From assembly GCA_003542385.1 (NCBI GenBank), contig DPKT01000076.1, positions 1 through 16,515 of the forward strand: DNA of 16,515 nt. The letters are read 5' to 3'. Every line of letters begins with the position of its first letter. The first letter of the stretch is position 1. A model generated the notes under the pieces. It did not search any database. It was not told the DNA's origin and saw only the letters and a program-made list of their open reading frames with translations. The DNA comes from Desulfomicrobium sp. GTDB taxonomy: Bacteria > Desulfobacterota > Desulfovibrionia > Desulfovibrionales > Desulfomicrobiaceae. Both the position numbers and the translations under genes were made by a program. Below, piece by piece: positions 6,396 to 13,386 of this stretch.

Positions 6396-7334
6396 TTACT
6401 CCTCGATGACGGCGGTTACATGGTTGACCGGGAAGATGGCCAGGAAGGCCTGGGACCGATCCAATTCCTTCTCGATCAGGGATTCCCACGGCCTGGTGGA
6501 GGGCTCCAGGGGAAGGCGATGGTCCGACGCCCATCCCTCAAAGACCTTGTGGAGGGCGGTCATGCGCCACTTGGCGGCGTCCAGCCGGTCGCGGGCGTCT
6601 TCGAGGTTGACCAGCACGAAGTCCCCGCCCTGACGCTGGATGACCTCGCACCTGGTCACGTCCAGGGCGCGCTTGTCGATGGCGAGTCGGCCGGCGGGGT
6701 CGCTGGTGACGGCCGCGAGCTGCTCCAGGGCGACCCGTTCACCGTAGCGGGTCAGGGCCTCGGCCTGCTGGCTCTCGTTCATGCCGAAGAAGTGAGACCT
6801 GATCTCCTGGCCGCGGAGTTCGGCCACGGCGGCATCCTGGCCGGGAACCTTCTCCGGCATCAGGGCTGCCGTGATCAAGCCTTCGGCCTCGCGCAGCTCC
6901 TCGACGAGTTCACCGGCCAGACGGTAGAGCCACGATTCCAGGCGCGTCATGGCGGGCGTGAGGGCCTGCAAGGCGGTCATGCGCTGGCCTTCGGCGGAAA
7001 GCATCTTGTCGCCCAGGATCTGGCGCACCCGTTCGGCCACCGTGGCGAACCCGCAGACCGAGACAGCCCCGGCCAGCTTGGCGTCCACATCGTCGAGGTT
7101 CTCCCGCGTCCAATCGGTGTCACGGCTCAAAATGGCCCGCAGGGCGGTAGCAGGGCCACGGCCTTCAGGCCCGAGCACGTCCTCGATGCCGGTCAATTTC
7201 GAGGTCGTGACGGCCATCGTGGACTTCGTGATGTTGCGATGGGTCCGGGCCTTGGCGGCCTGCTCGGGGGTCAAGCTGAACGCCTTGGTGCCCACCAGGA
7301 TGGACTTCTTGTCGTCTGCGATTTTGATACTCAT
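6396..7334 (-). CDS. Hypothetical phage-type protein (312 aa), not recognised
   Basis: The protein begins MSIKIADDKKSILVGTKAFSL and is soluble, with mainly helical composition and no membrane segment. Sequence patches are GPEGRGPATALRAILSRD, VRQILGDKMLSAEGQRM, ALTPAMTRLESWLYRLAGEL and a C-terminal WRMTALHKVFEGWASDHRLP. The ribosome site AGGAG is well placed. It sits 3 nt after the Mor-like gene and 4 nt before the scaffold-like gene, so it is cotranslated in the structural-looking end of the operon. The size would allow a virion or capsid-binding protein, but there is no clear match to a HK97-type capsid (no recognisable signature). I assign no function. Confidence 0.78.
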   Translation of the reverse strand: MSIKIADDKKSILVGTKAFSLTPEQAAKARTHRNITKSTMAVTTSKLTGIEDVLGPEGRGPATALRAILSRDTDWTRENLDDVDAKLAGAVSVCGFATVAERVRQILGDKMLSAEGQRMTALQALTPAMTRLESWLYRLAGELVEELREAEGLITAALMPEKVPGQDAAVAELRGQEIRSHFFGMNESQQAEALTRYGERVALEQLAAVTSDPAGRLAIDKRALDVTRCEVIQRQGGDFVLVNLEDARDRLDAAKWRMTALHKVFEGWASDHRLPLEPSTRPWESLIEKELDRSQAFLAIFPVNHVTAVIEE

Positions 7335-7337
7335 GGC

Positions 7338-7706
7338 TCAAGCTCCTTTCGAGGGTGAAACCCTCGGCTTAAAGTGTTGTCGTTTCAGCATTTTCACCCA
7401 GTTTTCCGTAACACCGGCCTGCATTGCCACCTGCCGCACGCTCAGGCCGCCTTCGAGGAGCCTGAGGATCTGAGGCTTTTTCGGCTCCGGCTTGTTGACC
7501 CTATTCGGAAGCTCCAACGTCTCCCCGCCGTGCATGGAGGCCAGCGTGTCGGCCGCCGCCTGGCCAATCAGCTTCCGCAGATCCCCGCGCTTCGAGTCGG
7601 CCGGCACATATTTGGTCAGGCCGCCGTAGTGCTGGCAGAGAGCCGTTGCGGCCTCGTGCCCGATCAGGTCGGCCAGCTCCGGCCAGGAAATAGAATATGC
7701 GCTCAC
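7338..7706 (-). CDS. Mor-like / helix-turn-helix DNA-binding protein
   Basis: This 122-aa protein starts with GTG 7704-7706 (MSAYSISWPELADLIG) after GGGAGGGGG; the GTG overlaps the stop of the previous gene (GTGA). The N-terminal half (about 8-40) resembles the Mor/C activator family of Mu-like phages: helix ELADLIGHEAATALCQHYGG, then LTKYVPA, the counterpart of Mor 'GG...yiP'. A C-terminal helix-turn-helix is visible at about 79-108 (QILRLLEGGLSVRQVAMQAG then VTENWVKML). Mor proteins activate middle or late transcription, so this could control late genes of the element or of a helper phage. A terminase-small-subunit-like DNA-binding role is the alternative, since those proteins also carry such helices. 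Confidence 0.68.
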   Translation of the reverse strand: MSAYSISWPELADLIGHEAATALCQHYGGLTKYVPADSKRGDLRKLIGQAAADTLASMHGGETLELPNRVNKPEPKKPQILRLLEGGLSVRQVAMQAGVTENWVKMLKRQHFKPRVSPSKGA

Positions 7707-7933
7707 GAATCCCCCTCCCTATTTGGTTCAACGAATGTGACAACCACTACATGGGCATCATCCGGGATGCCCAACGCCGCCCGCGCCGCGTCTACCGAGG
7801 GGAAAGGCTGACCTTCCCAGGTCGTCACGCCGCCTTCGCCGTCGTCGACGAGGACCCAGAGATGCGACCACGGCTTCTTGAATCCGCCCAGCTTCCGGAC
7901 CCGCCGCTTCAGATGCGCGGCCCCGGCCTTCAC
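7703..7933 (-). CDS. Small hypothetical protein (76 aa), paralogue of its upstream neighbour
   Basis: The start is GTG 7931-7933 with GGAG six bases upstream (MKAGAAHLKRRVRKLGG); it overlaps the previous stop by 4 nt. The basic N-terminus is followed by WVLVDDGEGGVTTWEGQPFP and SVDAARAALGIPDDAHVVVV. The order strand - DG turn - strand - F.S..AA..ALG(I/L) helix - strand matches the adjacent 75-aa protein, so the two probably arose by duplication. No known family is recognised. Start-stop overlaps on both sides tie it to the operon. Confidence 0.65.
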   Translation of the reverse strand: MKAGAAHLKRRVRKLGGFKKPWSHLWVLVDDGEGGVTTWEGQPFPSVDAARAALGIPDDAHVVVVTFVEPNREGDS

Positions 7934-8157
7934 AACCAGCTCCGTTGAATCGTGACGCTCGGCCCGCCCGCGTCGAGCCCCAGGGCGTCACACGCGGCCT
8001 CGCCGCTCTCGAAGTGCTGCCCACCCTCGGCCGGCCTGCCAGGGCGCACCGTGCTGACCAGGACCGAGCCGTCCGGCTGTCCGCGGAAAATGAGAATCTG
8101 GTCGCCCATCGTGGACAGGTTTTCCAGACGCCGCCGTAATCCCGCCAATGTCACCAT
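7930..8157 (-). CDS. Small hypothetical protein (75 aa), paralogue of its downstream neighbour
   Basis: ATG 8155-8157 (MVTLAGLRRRLENLSTMG) has GGAGG nine bases upstream and overlaps the DUF5681 stop by 7 nt. The core reads ILIFRGQPDGSVLVSTVRPG followed by FESGEAACDALGLDAGGPSV, with the same strand-turn-strand-helix-strand order and the same F.S..AA..ALG motif as the 76-aa neighbour. It is possibly an alpha/beta miniprotein. The function is not recognised. Confidence 0.65.
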   Translation of the reverse strand: MVTLAGLRRRLENLSTMGDQILIFRGQPDGSVLVSTVRPGRPAEGGQHFESGEAACDALGLDAGGPSVTIQRSWL

Positions 8158-8615
8158 GATTTCCGACCTCCGCTCTGTTGCTGGGATTCTATCTCGTTGA
8201 CTCGCCGCTCCAGTTCCGACAGCTCGTATGCGTCGAAGTACATCCTGAGCAGCTTCAGCAGACCCTCGCCTTCCGCCGGGAGCAAACGGCCTCCGGTCAC
8301 GGCCCTAAAGATCTCGCCAAAAATCTGCGGGGCGCTCTTCACGCATATGTCCTTGGGCAGTTTCAGGTCCGCCTGAATGGCCCTTTCCCGCGCTGGAGGC
8401 ACAAGCCGTTCCACGATCAGCCTAGCGGCCGCCATGTCACCCGTGAGAGCCGCTTCGATGACGGTCTGCACCACGGCCTCGGCCTGCCCCTCCATGAGCT
8501 TCTGAGCCAGCACAGAGGCCTTGTTGCGGGCACCGCGGGGCCGTCCCGAGGGATTCCCGCTCTGACCCGGCTTGAAGCGCGTGGTGGCCTGTTTCCGGCC
8601 TGTTTTTTCAGGCAT
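8151..8615 (-). CDS. DUF5681-containing phage-type protein
   Basis: This 154-aa protein has at 14-32 the diagnostic patch FKPGQSGNPSGRPRGARNK, which defines DUF5681 proteins found in phages and mobile elements, commonly near packaging genes. A helical segment follows (QKLMEGQAEAVVQTVIEAAL, then GDMAAARLIVERLVPPARE, a pattern shared with the family), and a C-terminal part ends in an acidic/charged helix (AYELSELERRVNEIESQQQ). The molecular role of DUF5681 is not settled; the basic arm suggests nucleic-acid contact and some members have been labelled terminase-related. The start overlaps the 52-aa gene, whose stop lies at 8608-8610. Confidence 0.8.
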   Translation of the reverse strand: MPEKTGRKQATTRFKPGQSGNPSGRPRGARNKASVLAQKLMEGQAEAVVQTVIEAALTGDMAAARLIVERLVPPARERAIQADLKLPKDICVKSAPQIFGEIFRAVTGGRLLPAEGEGLLKLLRMYFDAYELSELERRVNEIESQQQSGGRKSW

Positions 8616-8766
8616 CGACTTTCTCCTTCCGCAGCTCCGCGACCTCGGCCCGGAGCTTTTCGATTTCGGCCCACAAACGCCGCGTCCTGCTGTCGAGCAT
8701 GGACTCCAGGCCGGCCACCTCGTCCTCGATGCGGTCCAGGCGCTCGGGAAAGGTCGGGGCGCTCAT
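8608..8766 (-). CDS. Small coiled-coil protein (52 aa)
   Basis: The chosen ATG (8764-8766, MSAPTFPERLDRIEDEVAGL) overlaps the stop of the 202-aa gene as ATGA; the frame continues 5' but only antisense-free overlap favours this start. Almost the whole protein is a charged heptad-like helix (ESMLDSRTRRLWAEIEKL and then RAEVAELRKEKVDA), so it likely dimerises or trimerises. It is too short for a family call. Overlap with the DUF5681 gene downstream suggests translational coupling. Confidence 0.65.
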   Translation of the reverse strand: MSAPTFPERLDRIEDEVAGLESMLDSRTRRLWAEIEKLRAEVAELRKEKVDA

Positions 8767-9371
8767 TGCGGAAGCCCCTCGGTCTGGAGGCTTTGCGCGT
8801 ATGCCGTGTAGAGCATGGACCAGATGGCCGTGGGCCAGGCCCTGGGAATCTCCAGGCCGTGCCAACCGAGAATCTTGAAGCCCTCATGGCCGTGGGCATC
8901 CTCGATGCGGTCCAGCAGGCCCTTCGCCTGGGCAGGGGTCAGCTCCGGAAAAAATTCGACCTTCGACGCCAGGACCGGCCAGCAGGCCCGGAGACCTGCA
9001 ACGGCCACGTCCAGACGCTTCAGCTTCGCCGGGGTGAAATAGGGTTCCGCGACCACCACCAGCCACTTGCCGACCCTGGCCAGGGACCAGCCCTCAAAGG
9101 CCAGGATCTCGCGCAGGTGCTCGACGGAGGCCCACCATTCCAGGGCGTCCTTGTCGGCGCTGTCCGTGGGCGTGACGTGCCAGCTCCAGGGGTCGCGTTG
9201 CAGGCGCTCCAGAAGAAGGGGCTTGTGCTCCAGAACCAAAGGCGTCAGCTCCTGCACGGCCTCGGGGGGACCGACCAGGCGCACCTTGCCGGGGGCTCCC
9301 AGGCGGATCTGGACGCCTTGGACTGCGGCCTGGCCAAGTATTTCTTCGATGTGATCCAGATGACGCTTCAC
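8763..9371 (-). CDS. Hypothetical protein (202 aa) with TubC-docking-like N-terminus
   Basis: GTG 9369-9371 (MKRHLDHIEEILGQAAVQG) has GGAGGTGGAG directly upstream and overlaps the primase stop (GTGA). The first ~55 residues (VQIRLGAPGKVRLVGPPEAV, then LTPLVLEHKPLLLERLQRD) have the helix-strand-strand-helix pattern of TubC-like docking domains, which recur in phage and mobile-element proteins. Residues about 75-200 are an unrecognised alpha/beta domain with WWASVEHLREILAFEGW, KWLVVVAEPYFTPAKLKRLD and a Trp-rich C-terminus (GWHGLEIPRAWPTAIWSM). Coupling to the primase suggests a replication or regulatory helper, but the function is unknown. Confidence 0.7.
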   Translation of the reverse strand: MKRHLDHIEEILGQAAVQGVQIRLGAPGKVRLVGPPEAVQELTPLVLEHKPLLLERLQRDPWSWHVTPTDSADKDALEWWASVEHLREILAFEGWSLARVGKWLVVVAEPYFTPAKLKRLDVAVAGLRACWPVLASKVEFFPELTPAQAKGLLDRIEDAHGHEGFKILGWHGLEIPRAWPTAIWSMLYTAYAQSLQTEGLPQ

Positions 9372-11680
9372 AACTCCACCTCCGCAGGTTCAGACCCTTT
9401 ATTCGAGCCCGTGGTTTCAGCCGAACCAAGCGAACCGAACCGAACCCCCCCTAAAGGGGGGTGGTTCGGTTCGGTTCGCCTGTGGGGGTATTCGGCACCC
9501 GAACCGGTTCGGTCTTGGTTCGGTTCGGTTCGCCCGGTTCGCTCTCGGATTGCCTCGGAAATATTGTGTTCGTGAACGTCTGACCCTGGACCATCAGGAC
9601 GAAGCATCCCGTCCACGTTTTCAAAGAGCCATCCGCCCCTTGTCAGGGCTCCCTTAGCCTTGTTGAACGCGGTCCTTTTTGCGTCCTGGGTCGGGGCAGA
9701 GCTGGTTTTGTAAAAGTGCCTGCGCCATTCTTCGACGTGCAGGCCAATGAAGTTCCCGGCCGCATCGGTAGCGCCGTATTCCATAGCCGCGTGCCGGAAG
9801 GCCTCGAAACACTCGGCTTCCTTTTTGGTCATGGGCCGTCTTGATGCCCCGGGCACCTTGTCGGCCTGCAGGTCCGGGACAATCACGCAGCTCGTCACTT
9901 GGTCGCCGTCCTCGTCCTCGAAGAGTTCGACCTCCACGCGCCGGAAATGCTTGGAGGCACCGTCCGGGCCGTCCTTCACCTTCCGCACCGTCCAGGAGAA
10001 AAGGGTCTTGTCCGTCTGGTCGGGAGCGAGTTCCAGGTTCATGTCCAGGCCGGCGAACATGGAGTAGTGTCCGCGCAGGCCCTTGGATGCATCCTTGCCC
10101 GGATGCGCTGAAAAGCAGACGAATCCTTGCGCGGCGTCCTCGATGCGCTTGGCCCCGGCCAACACCAGGCCATAGTCCCGGGAACTGTTCTCTTCCATGC
10201 CGGGGGCCGCCCGGTTCAGCGTGTCGACAATGACGACGGCGCCGGGCTTGAACTCGCGCTGCAGGACCGCACTAAGCGCCGCCGTGTCGGCATCGCTTCG
10301 AACGTCCACGGGGTCGGGGATGAAGGCGACTCCAGAGGGGTAGCGCCGTCCGTGATGCTGTTCCCAAGCCTGGACGCGGCGCTTGAACCCGAACTGCCCT
10401 TCGAGGGCGATGTAGGCGACCTGACGAGCCTTGACCCTGTGTCCAAACCAGGGCCGGCCCTCTGCGATATGCGCCGCCATGTCGACAAGCAGGAAGGACT
10501 TACCCACGGTTGACGGGCCATGCACCGCGCCAACCCCGCGTGTCGGCATGACGCCTTTTACGATCCATTCCAGGTCCGGCAGCACCATGAGGTCGTCGCG
10601 CCGCAGTATCCTGAACCGAGGCCTCACGGGGCCACTGGCCGCAGCCTCCAGACAGGCCCGGACCGCCTCCAGGCCCTTGGCAGCCTGCAGGTCGTTGAAG
10701 TCGGTCTGCTCGGGATTCCTGTTCGGCCCGAAGCCAGGAGCGGCCAGAACTCCGTCCACGAGCTGCGCGGCTTTGACCGCGTGCTGGTCAGGCTCGCCGG
10801 TCTGCTTGTCGAGGTCGGCCAGGATGATGATTTTTGCCTGCGGATGGCGGCCCCTCAGCGCCTGAGCCACGCCCGACATGTTGGAGTTGCATGAGGTCAT
10901 GAAGCCCGCCGGTTTCCGCTCCTGCAGGGCCTCCAGGGCGCTCAGGACCGTAGCGGCACCTTCACCAACCAGAACCACTTCAGGCGCGTCCTGCGGGGCA
11001 CTGAGGCGTCCAAAGGCGCCGGACTTCGTGCCGCGCCCTTTCAGGGTCGCCTTGCACCCGTTCTCGTCGATGAACTCGACGGTGCAGGGTCCGGCTTCAC
11101 CCACCCGTTCCTGGGGGATGACCAGCAGACGCCCCGTAAGTTCCTGCCCCCTGGCCGTAGGCGTGTAGCCGAGGATTTGGGCCGCTTCCGGGGCCGGAAT
11201 CTCCAACATGGTCGAAGCGCGTCGGACCTGCTTCCGCACCAGGTAGGGGTGATCTGCTCGGGCCGGTTGAGCCGCACTGACGAGACTAGCCGCCCATTCC
11301 CGCGCTTGCCGTCCTTCCATGGCCAAGGCTTCGGCATCGCGTCGGGCGGCCTCCTCCCTGGAACGCCTGCGGGCCTCCACTTCTTCGGGGCTCAGCGCAC
11401 GCGTCGGTGCTCCGTTGCTCCACCCCGACTCTTTGGCCAGGTGAAAGAGCGACCCGAGACCAACGGCACCGGATTCACCGAAGGAGCGCCACACATCGCG
11501 GGCGTCCCGCTCGTCGTAGTTGTCCGCCGTCCGACTCCAGCCGTCCCAGAGGGAGAACCCGTCCTCGCCGAACTCAGCCTTGATGGCCATGCCGCAACGC
11601 GTCCAGGCTTCCCGATCCGCCGCGTCAATTACCGTCAGCGCCGATTCGACGCGGGGCCATTCGTCCCTTTCAGACTGCAT
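9368..11680 (-). CDS. Primase-helicase with PriCT-like, Toprim and RepA-type AAA domains
   Basis: With ATG 11678-11680 (MQSERDEWPR, GAGGGTGG ribosome site) the protein has 770 aa; an in-frame TTG at 11713 would add 11 residues but lacks a ribosome site. Residues about 8-85 look like PriCT_2 (VESALTVIDAADREAWTRCG, then WDGWSRTADNYDERDARDVW). A charged helix follows, then a Toprim-type core (VVLVGEGAATVLSALEAL at 235-252 with Glu240; IIILADLDKQ at 284-293 with Asp289/Asp291). The C-terminal ATPase has Walker A GPSTVGKS (388-395), Walker B VVIVD (482-486) and SAHPGKDASKGLRGHYS, as in RepA/AAA_25 helicases. It should prime and unwind DNA at the element's own origin, as P4 alpha does. The last ~55 residues are low-complexity (RTEPN repeats) because the DNA there is an iteron-like array. 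Confidence 0.9.
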   Translation of the reverse strand: MQSERDEWPRVESALTVIDAADREAWTRCGMAIKAEFGEDGFSLWDGWSRTADNYDERDARDVWRSFGESGAVGLGSLFHLAKESGWSNGAPTRALSPEEVEARRRSREEAARRDAEALAMEGRQAREWAASLVSAAQPARADHPYLVRKQVRRASTMLEIPAPEAAQILGYTPTARGQELTGRLLVIPQERVGEAGPCTVEFIDENGCKATLKGRGTKSGAFGRLSAPQDAPEVVLVGEGAATVLSALEALQERKPAGFMTSCNSNMSGVAQALRGRHPQAKIIILADLDKQTGEPDQHAVKAAQLVDGVLAAPGFGPNRNPEQTDFNDLQAAKGLEAVRACLEAAASGPVRPRFRILRRDDLMVLPDLEWIVKGVMPTRGVGAVHGPSTVGKSFLLVDMAAHIAEGRPWFGHRVKARQVAYIALEGQFGFKRRVQAWEQHHGRRYPSGVAFIPDPVDVRSDADTAALSAVLQREFKPGAVVIVDTLNRAAPGMEENSSRDYGLVLAGAKRIEDAAQGFVCFSAHPGKDASKGLRGHYSMFAGLDMNLELAPDQTDKTLFSWTVRKVKDGPDGASKHFRRVEVELFEDEDGDQVTSCVIVPDLQADKVPGASRRPMTKKEAECFEAFRHAAMEYGATDAAGNFIGLHVEEWRRHFYKTSSAPTQDAKRTAFNKAKGALTRGGWLFENVDGMLRPDGPGSDVHEHNISEAIRERTGRTEPNQDRTGSGAEYPHRRTEPNHPPLGGVRFGSLGSAETTGSNKGSEPAEVEL
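9421..9542. repeat. Iteron-like array with a long perfect inverted repeat; candidate replication origin
   Basis: The 17-mer GGTTCGGTTCGGTTCGC occurs perfectly at 9463-9479 and 9517-9533 and, inverted, at 9430-9446. The inverted pair encloses a further C5/G6 stem and a TAAA loop, giving a hairpin of about 22 bp across 9430-9479. CCGAACCAAG (9421-9430) is inverted at 9514-9523, and GAACCGGTTC (9501-9510) is itself palindromic. The array lies in the 3' end of the primase-helicase gene. An origin bound by that protein is inferred by analogy with phage and satellite origins. Confidence 0.65.
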
Positions 11681-11802
11681 AAAAGCCACCCTCAGCCCTT
11701 CGATGTTGGGCAAAATGGTTTGGCTGATAATATCCTTCGAACAATGTCAGCATGTTGAGCCCGTCGTTCATGGATTATAAATTCAAGAGAAACTCAAACT
11801 CC
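11681..11802 (-). promoter_or_regulatory. Spacer between alpA-like gene and primase gene with a possible promoter
   Basis: The 122 nt between the two genes contain, on the minus strand, a perfect TATAAT (11779-11774) within TTGAATTTATAATCC but no good -35 box at normal distance. An activated promoter for the primase operon, possibly driven by the AlpA-like protein, is possible but weakly supported. Confidence 0.25.
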
Positions 11803-11991
11803 CTATGCGGCAGGGTTCACGGTGCGGGACTTGATGTACGCATCGATGTCTGCGGGCTGATATTTTGCAAGGCGACCGACCTTCACATACTTCGGTCCAC
11901 GTCCAAAATGCCGCCACTGCTGCATTGTCTTTACCGCCACGCCAAGACGTTCCGCCGCCTGCTTCTCGTTCAGTAAATTTCTGTCTTCCAT
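11803..11991 (-). CDS. AlpA-like excisionase / MerR-type helix-turn-helix regulator
   Basis: ATG 11989-11991 (MEDRNLLNEKQAAERL) is preferred because GGAG lies six bases upstream; the frame extends further into the terminator hairpin, which cannot be coding. The 62-aa protein is a single winged helix-turn-helix of the excisionase/AlpA type: LLNEKQAAERLGVAVKTMQQ (6-25), WRHFGRGPKYVKVGRLAKY (26-44) and the wing helix PADIDAYIKSR. In P4-like elements AlpA activates or directs excision and can control replication genes. Here it directly precedes the primase, and no other recombination directionality factor is seen. Substitution for a repressor is possible. Confidence 0.87.
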   Translation of the reverse strand: MEDRNLLNEKQAAERLGVAVKTMQQWRHFGRGPKYVKVGRLAKYQPADIDAYIKSRTVNPAA

Positions 11992-12008
11992 TTTTCGCTC
12001 CATAGAAT

Positions 12009-12049
12009 AAAAAAAGGGCATACGCTGCGAAATTGCAGAGCGTATGCCC
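12009..12049 (-). terminator. Strong rho-independent terminator ahead of the AlpA-like gene
   Basis: On the minus strand GGGCATACGCT and AGCGTATGCCC (12049-12039 with 12026-12016) form a perfect 11-bp stem, with CTGC/GCAG able to extend into the loop, followed by seven T residues (12015-12009). It ends the operon whose last stop is at 12096 and separates it from the replication block. Confidence 0.93.
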
Positions 12050-12095
12050 GGAAGATAGAGAGGAAATGGAAGTTTTTTTAGGTCACAAACTCGGA

Positions 12096-13028
12096 TTATT
12101 CAGGCACTTTCTCGGATTTTTCGGACGTTTCAACCTTGGCCATGTGACGCTTGACACTGCGCCCGTACGCCTTTGCGTACTTGTCCCGGTCTGCTTCGCC
12201 CTTGGTCCCTTCCGGCGGATATGGGATTTCTTTGACAAGGCAGTGAACTTGCCACTGCTTCAAGTCCCACCTTTCCGGCTGATGTTCATAGGTCAGAAAC
12301 TTAATTTCGTCGGGATTCACGTTTTTGGATTTCAAGCGCCTGATGAAGTCCGCCGGTTCGTCTTCCGGCAAAGGCCGCTTGCTCAGGCTTTGGCCTGGTA
12401 CGGCCGCGCTGTCCCGCTCGCCACAGTCTACCCCTTCCGCCTGGTGCTCCAGCTCGACCGGGATGTCGTACCCCTTGGATGCCGCCCACCGGATAGCCTC
12501 GGAAGGGTCCACCATTGTGAGGTCATCGAGCCACGGGCCAAGGATCTTCAATTTGCCCGCAAAATGACTCCCGCGCATTTCCTGCAGCATTGGCCTGAGG
12601 CTCTCCGCGAACATCGCGCAGGCACGGGCAACCTCGAACCGCCCGGGCGTGTCCACGCGGGCGTGCTTGCCCAGAAAGCAGTTCATCGTTCCTAGCGCCT
12701 TGTCCGGGTCAATCCCGCCGATGATGCAGGCCGCCTGCTGGAGCGTCCACGCGTCGAGCCGGAGCCAACGTGCATAATCGCACGGGGCCTCTAGCGTGGC
12801 CTTCAGCCGTTCCGCCGCCTCTTTGTCCTGGCCGGTTGGCTCGTCAAAATCACTTGCTTCAAGGTCCATGAGCACCCCTGCCGCCCCGGGAAAAGTGATC
12901 CAGGGCCAGGCGCTTCCGGGGCTTGGTTCGCGCTCTTCAGGCCGGTTCATGACGCCGGTCCTAGACCCTGAAATTTCGTGTCGACTGCGGGCACGGACGG
13001 GGAAGGGGATGACTCGGGCGGCGCTCAT
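12096..13028 (-). CDS. Hypothetical protein (310 aa), last gene of the small-gene operon
   Basis: The start (MSAARVIPFPVRARSRHEIS) has GAGGAGGTGAAG upstream and an ATGA overlap with the DUF4926 gene. Domain hints: a disordered N-terminus (1-70), then WLRLDAWTLQQAACIIGGIDPDKAL (about 87-110). That resembles the 'aA.l..GidP' helix seen in many mobile-element proteins of unknown role. The centre is helical (RFEVARACAMFAESLRPML) and a C-terminal basic part has ADFIRRLKSKNVNPDEIKFL, WDLKQWQVHCLVKE and a Lys/Glu-rich tail. It is soluble. A DNA-binding or regulatory role is possible, but nothing proves it. Confidence 0.75.
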   Translation of the reverse strand: MSAARVIPFPVRARSRHEISGSRTGVMNRPEEREPSPGSAWPWITFPGAAGVLMDLEASDFDEPTGQDKEAAERLKATLEAPCDYARWLRLDAWTLQQAACIIGGIDPDKALGTMNCFLGKHARVDTPGRFEVARACAMFAESLRPMLQEMRGSHFAGKLKILGPWLDDLTMVDPSEAIRWAASKGYDIPVELEHQAEGVDCGERDSAAVPGQSLSKRPLPEDEPADFIRRLKSKNVNPDEIKFLTYEHQPERWDLKQWQVHCLVKEIPYPPEGTKGEADRDKYAKAYGRSVKRHMAKVETSEKSEKVPE

Positions 13029-13228
13029 GGCTTCACCTCCTCATCCTTCAGGGCAATGTCTCCAGGATGACACGTCACAAGGAAAACGTCGTCGTTTTCA
13101 ATGTCGTCGAACTCAACGATATAGCCCACTGGCGTGTCGTAAACGTCAAGGATGGCCCCGACCTCGCCAGCCTTGACCAAGCCGCCATGCAAGTCCCGGA
13201 GGGCCACCACAACGTCAAATTCCTTCAT
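13025..13228 (-). CDS. DUF4926-like small protein (67 aa)
   Basis: MKEFDVVVALRDLHGGLVKA is followed by GEVGAILDVYDTPVGYIVEFD and VFLVTCHPGDIALKDEEVK. This matches the DUF4926 pattern (strand, 'G.vG.vv.vy....yeVEF', 'lvtl.p.dl'), a small SH3-like barrel often found near toxin-antitoxin or mobile-element genes. It lacks a recognisable toxin partner. GGTGAGG precedes the ATG, and the gene overlaps its neighbours by ATGA at both ends, so it is in the middle of a coupled operon. Confidence 0.78.
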   Translation of the reverse strand: MKEFDVVVALRDLHGGLVKAGEVGAILDVYDTPVGYIVEFDDIENDDVFLVTCHPGDIALKDEEVKP

Positions 13229-13386
13229 GGCCTCACCCCCTGCGCCGCCCTTCTATCCTGACGTGCCCGCGGCCGGGTTTCGATGCTCGCCTTGATGATC
13301 GCCGATGAAATCCGCGTCCGGGGCTCCAGACGCACGCCAGAGGCCTTTGCTGCGGTCATGGCCGCGTTCCAGGTGGTGAAGTTCAT
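13225..13386 (-). CDS. Small basic hypothetical protein (53 aa)
   Basis: ATG 13384-13386 has an ideal AAGGAGG nine bases upstream and overlaps the stop of the 112-aa gene as ATGA; its own stop overlaps the DUF4926 start as ATGA. The product reads MNFTTWNAAMTAAKASGVRL, EPRTRISSAIIKASIET and RPRARQDRRAAQGVRP: an Ala-rich, probably helical first half and a strongly basic Arg-rich tail. The perfect ribosome site and double overlap make it a real gene despite its size. The basic tail could contact nucleic acid, which is inference only. Confidence 0.75.
   Translation of the reverse strand: MNFTTWNAAMTAAKASGVRLEPRTRISSAIIKASIETRPRARQDRRAAQGVRP

Noticed and set aside
9421..9542. CRISPR array
   Set aside because: The repeats are 17-bp, contain internal GGTTC periodicity, include an inverted copy and lack regular spacers or cas genes.
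8178..9575. Long plus-strand open frame (465 codons) across DUF5681, coiled-coil and 202-aa genes
   Set aside because: It is antisense to genes with ribosome sites, start-stop overlaps and recognisable domains; the product is Arg/Gln/Pro-rich without motifs.
11992..12021. Ten extra N-terminal codons for the AlpA-like protein
   Set aside because: They run into the terminator hairpin and poly-T; the internal ATG has a well-spaced GGAG.
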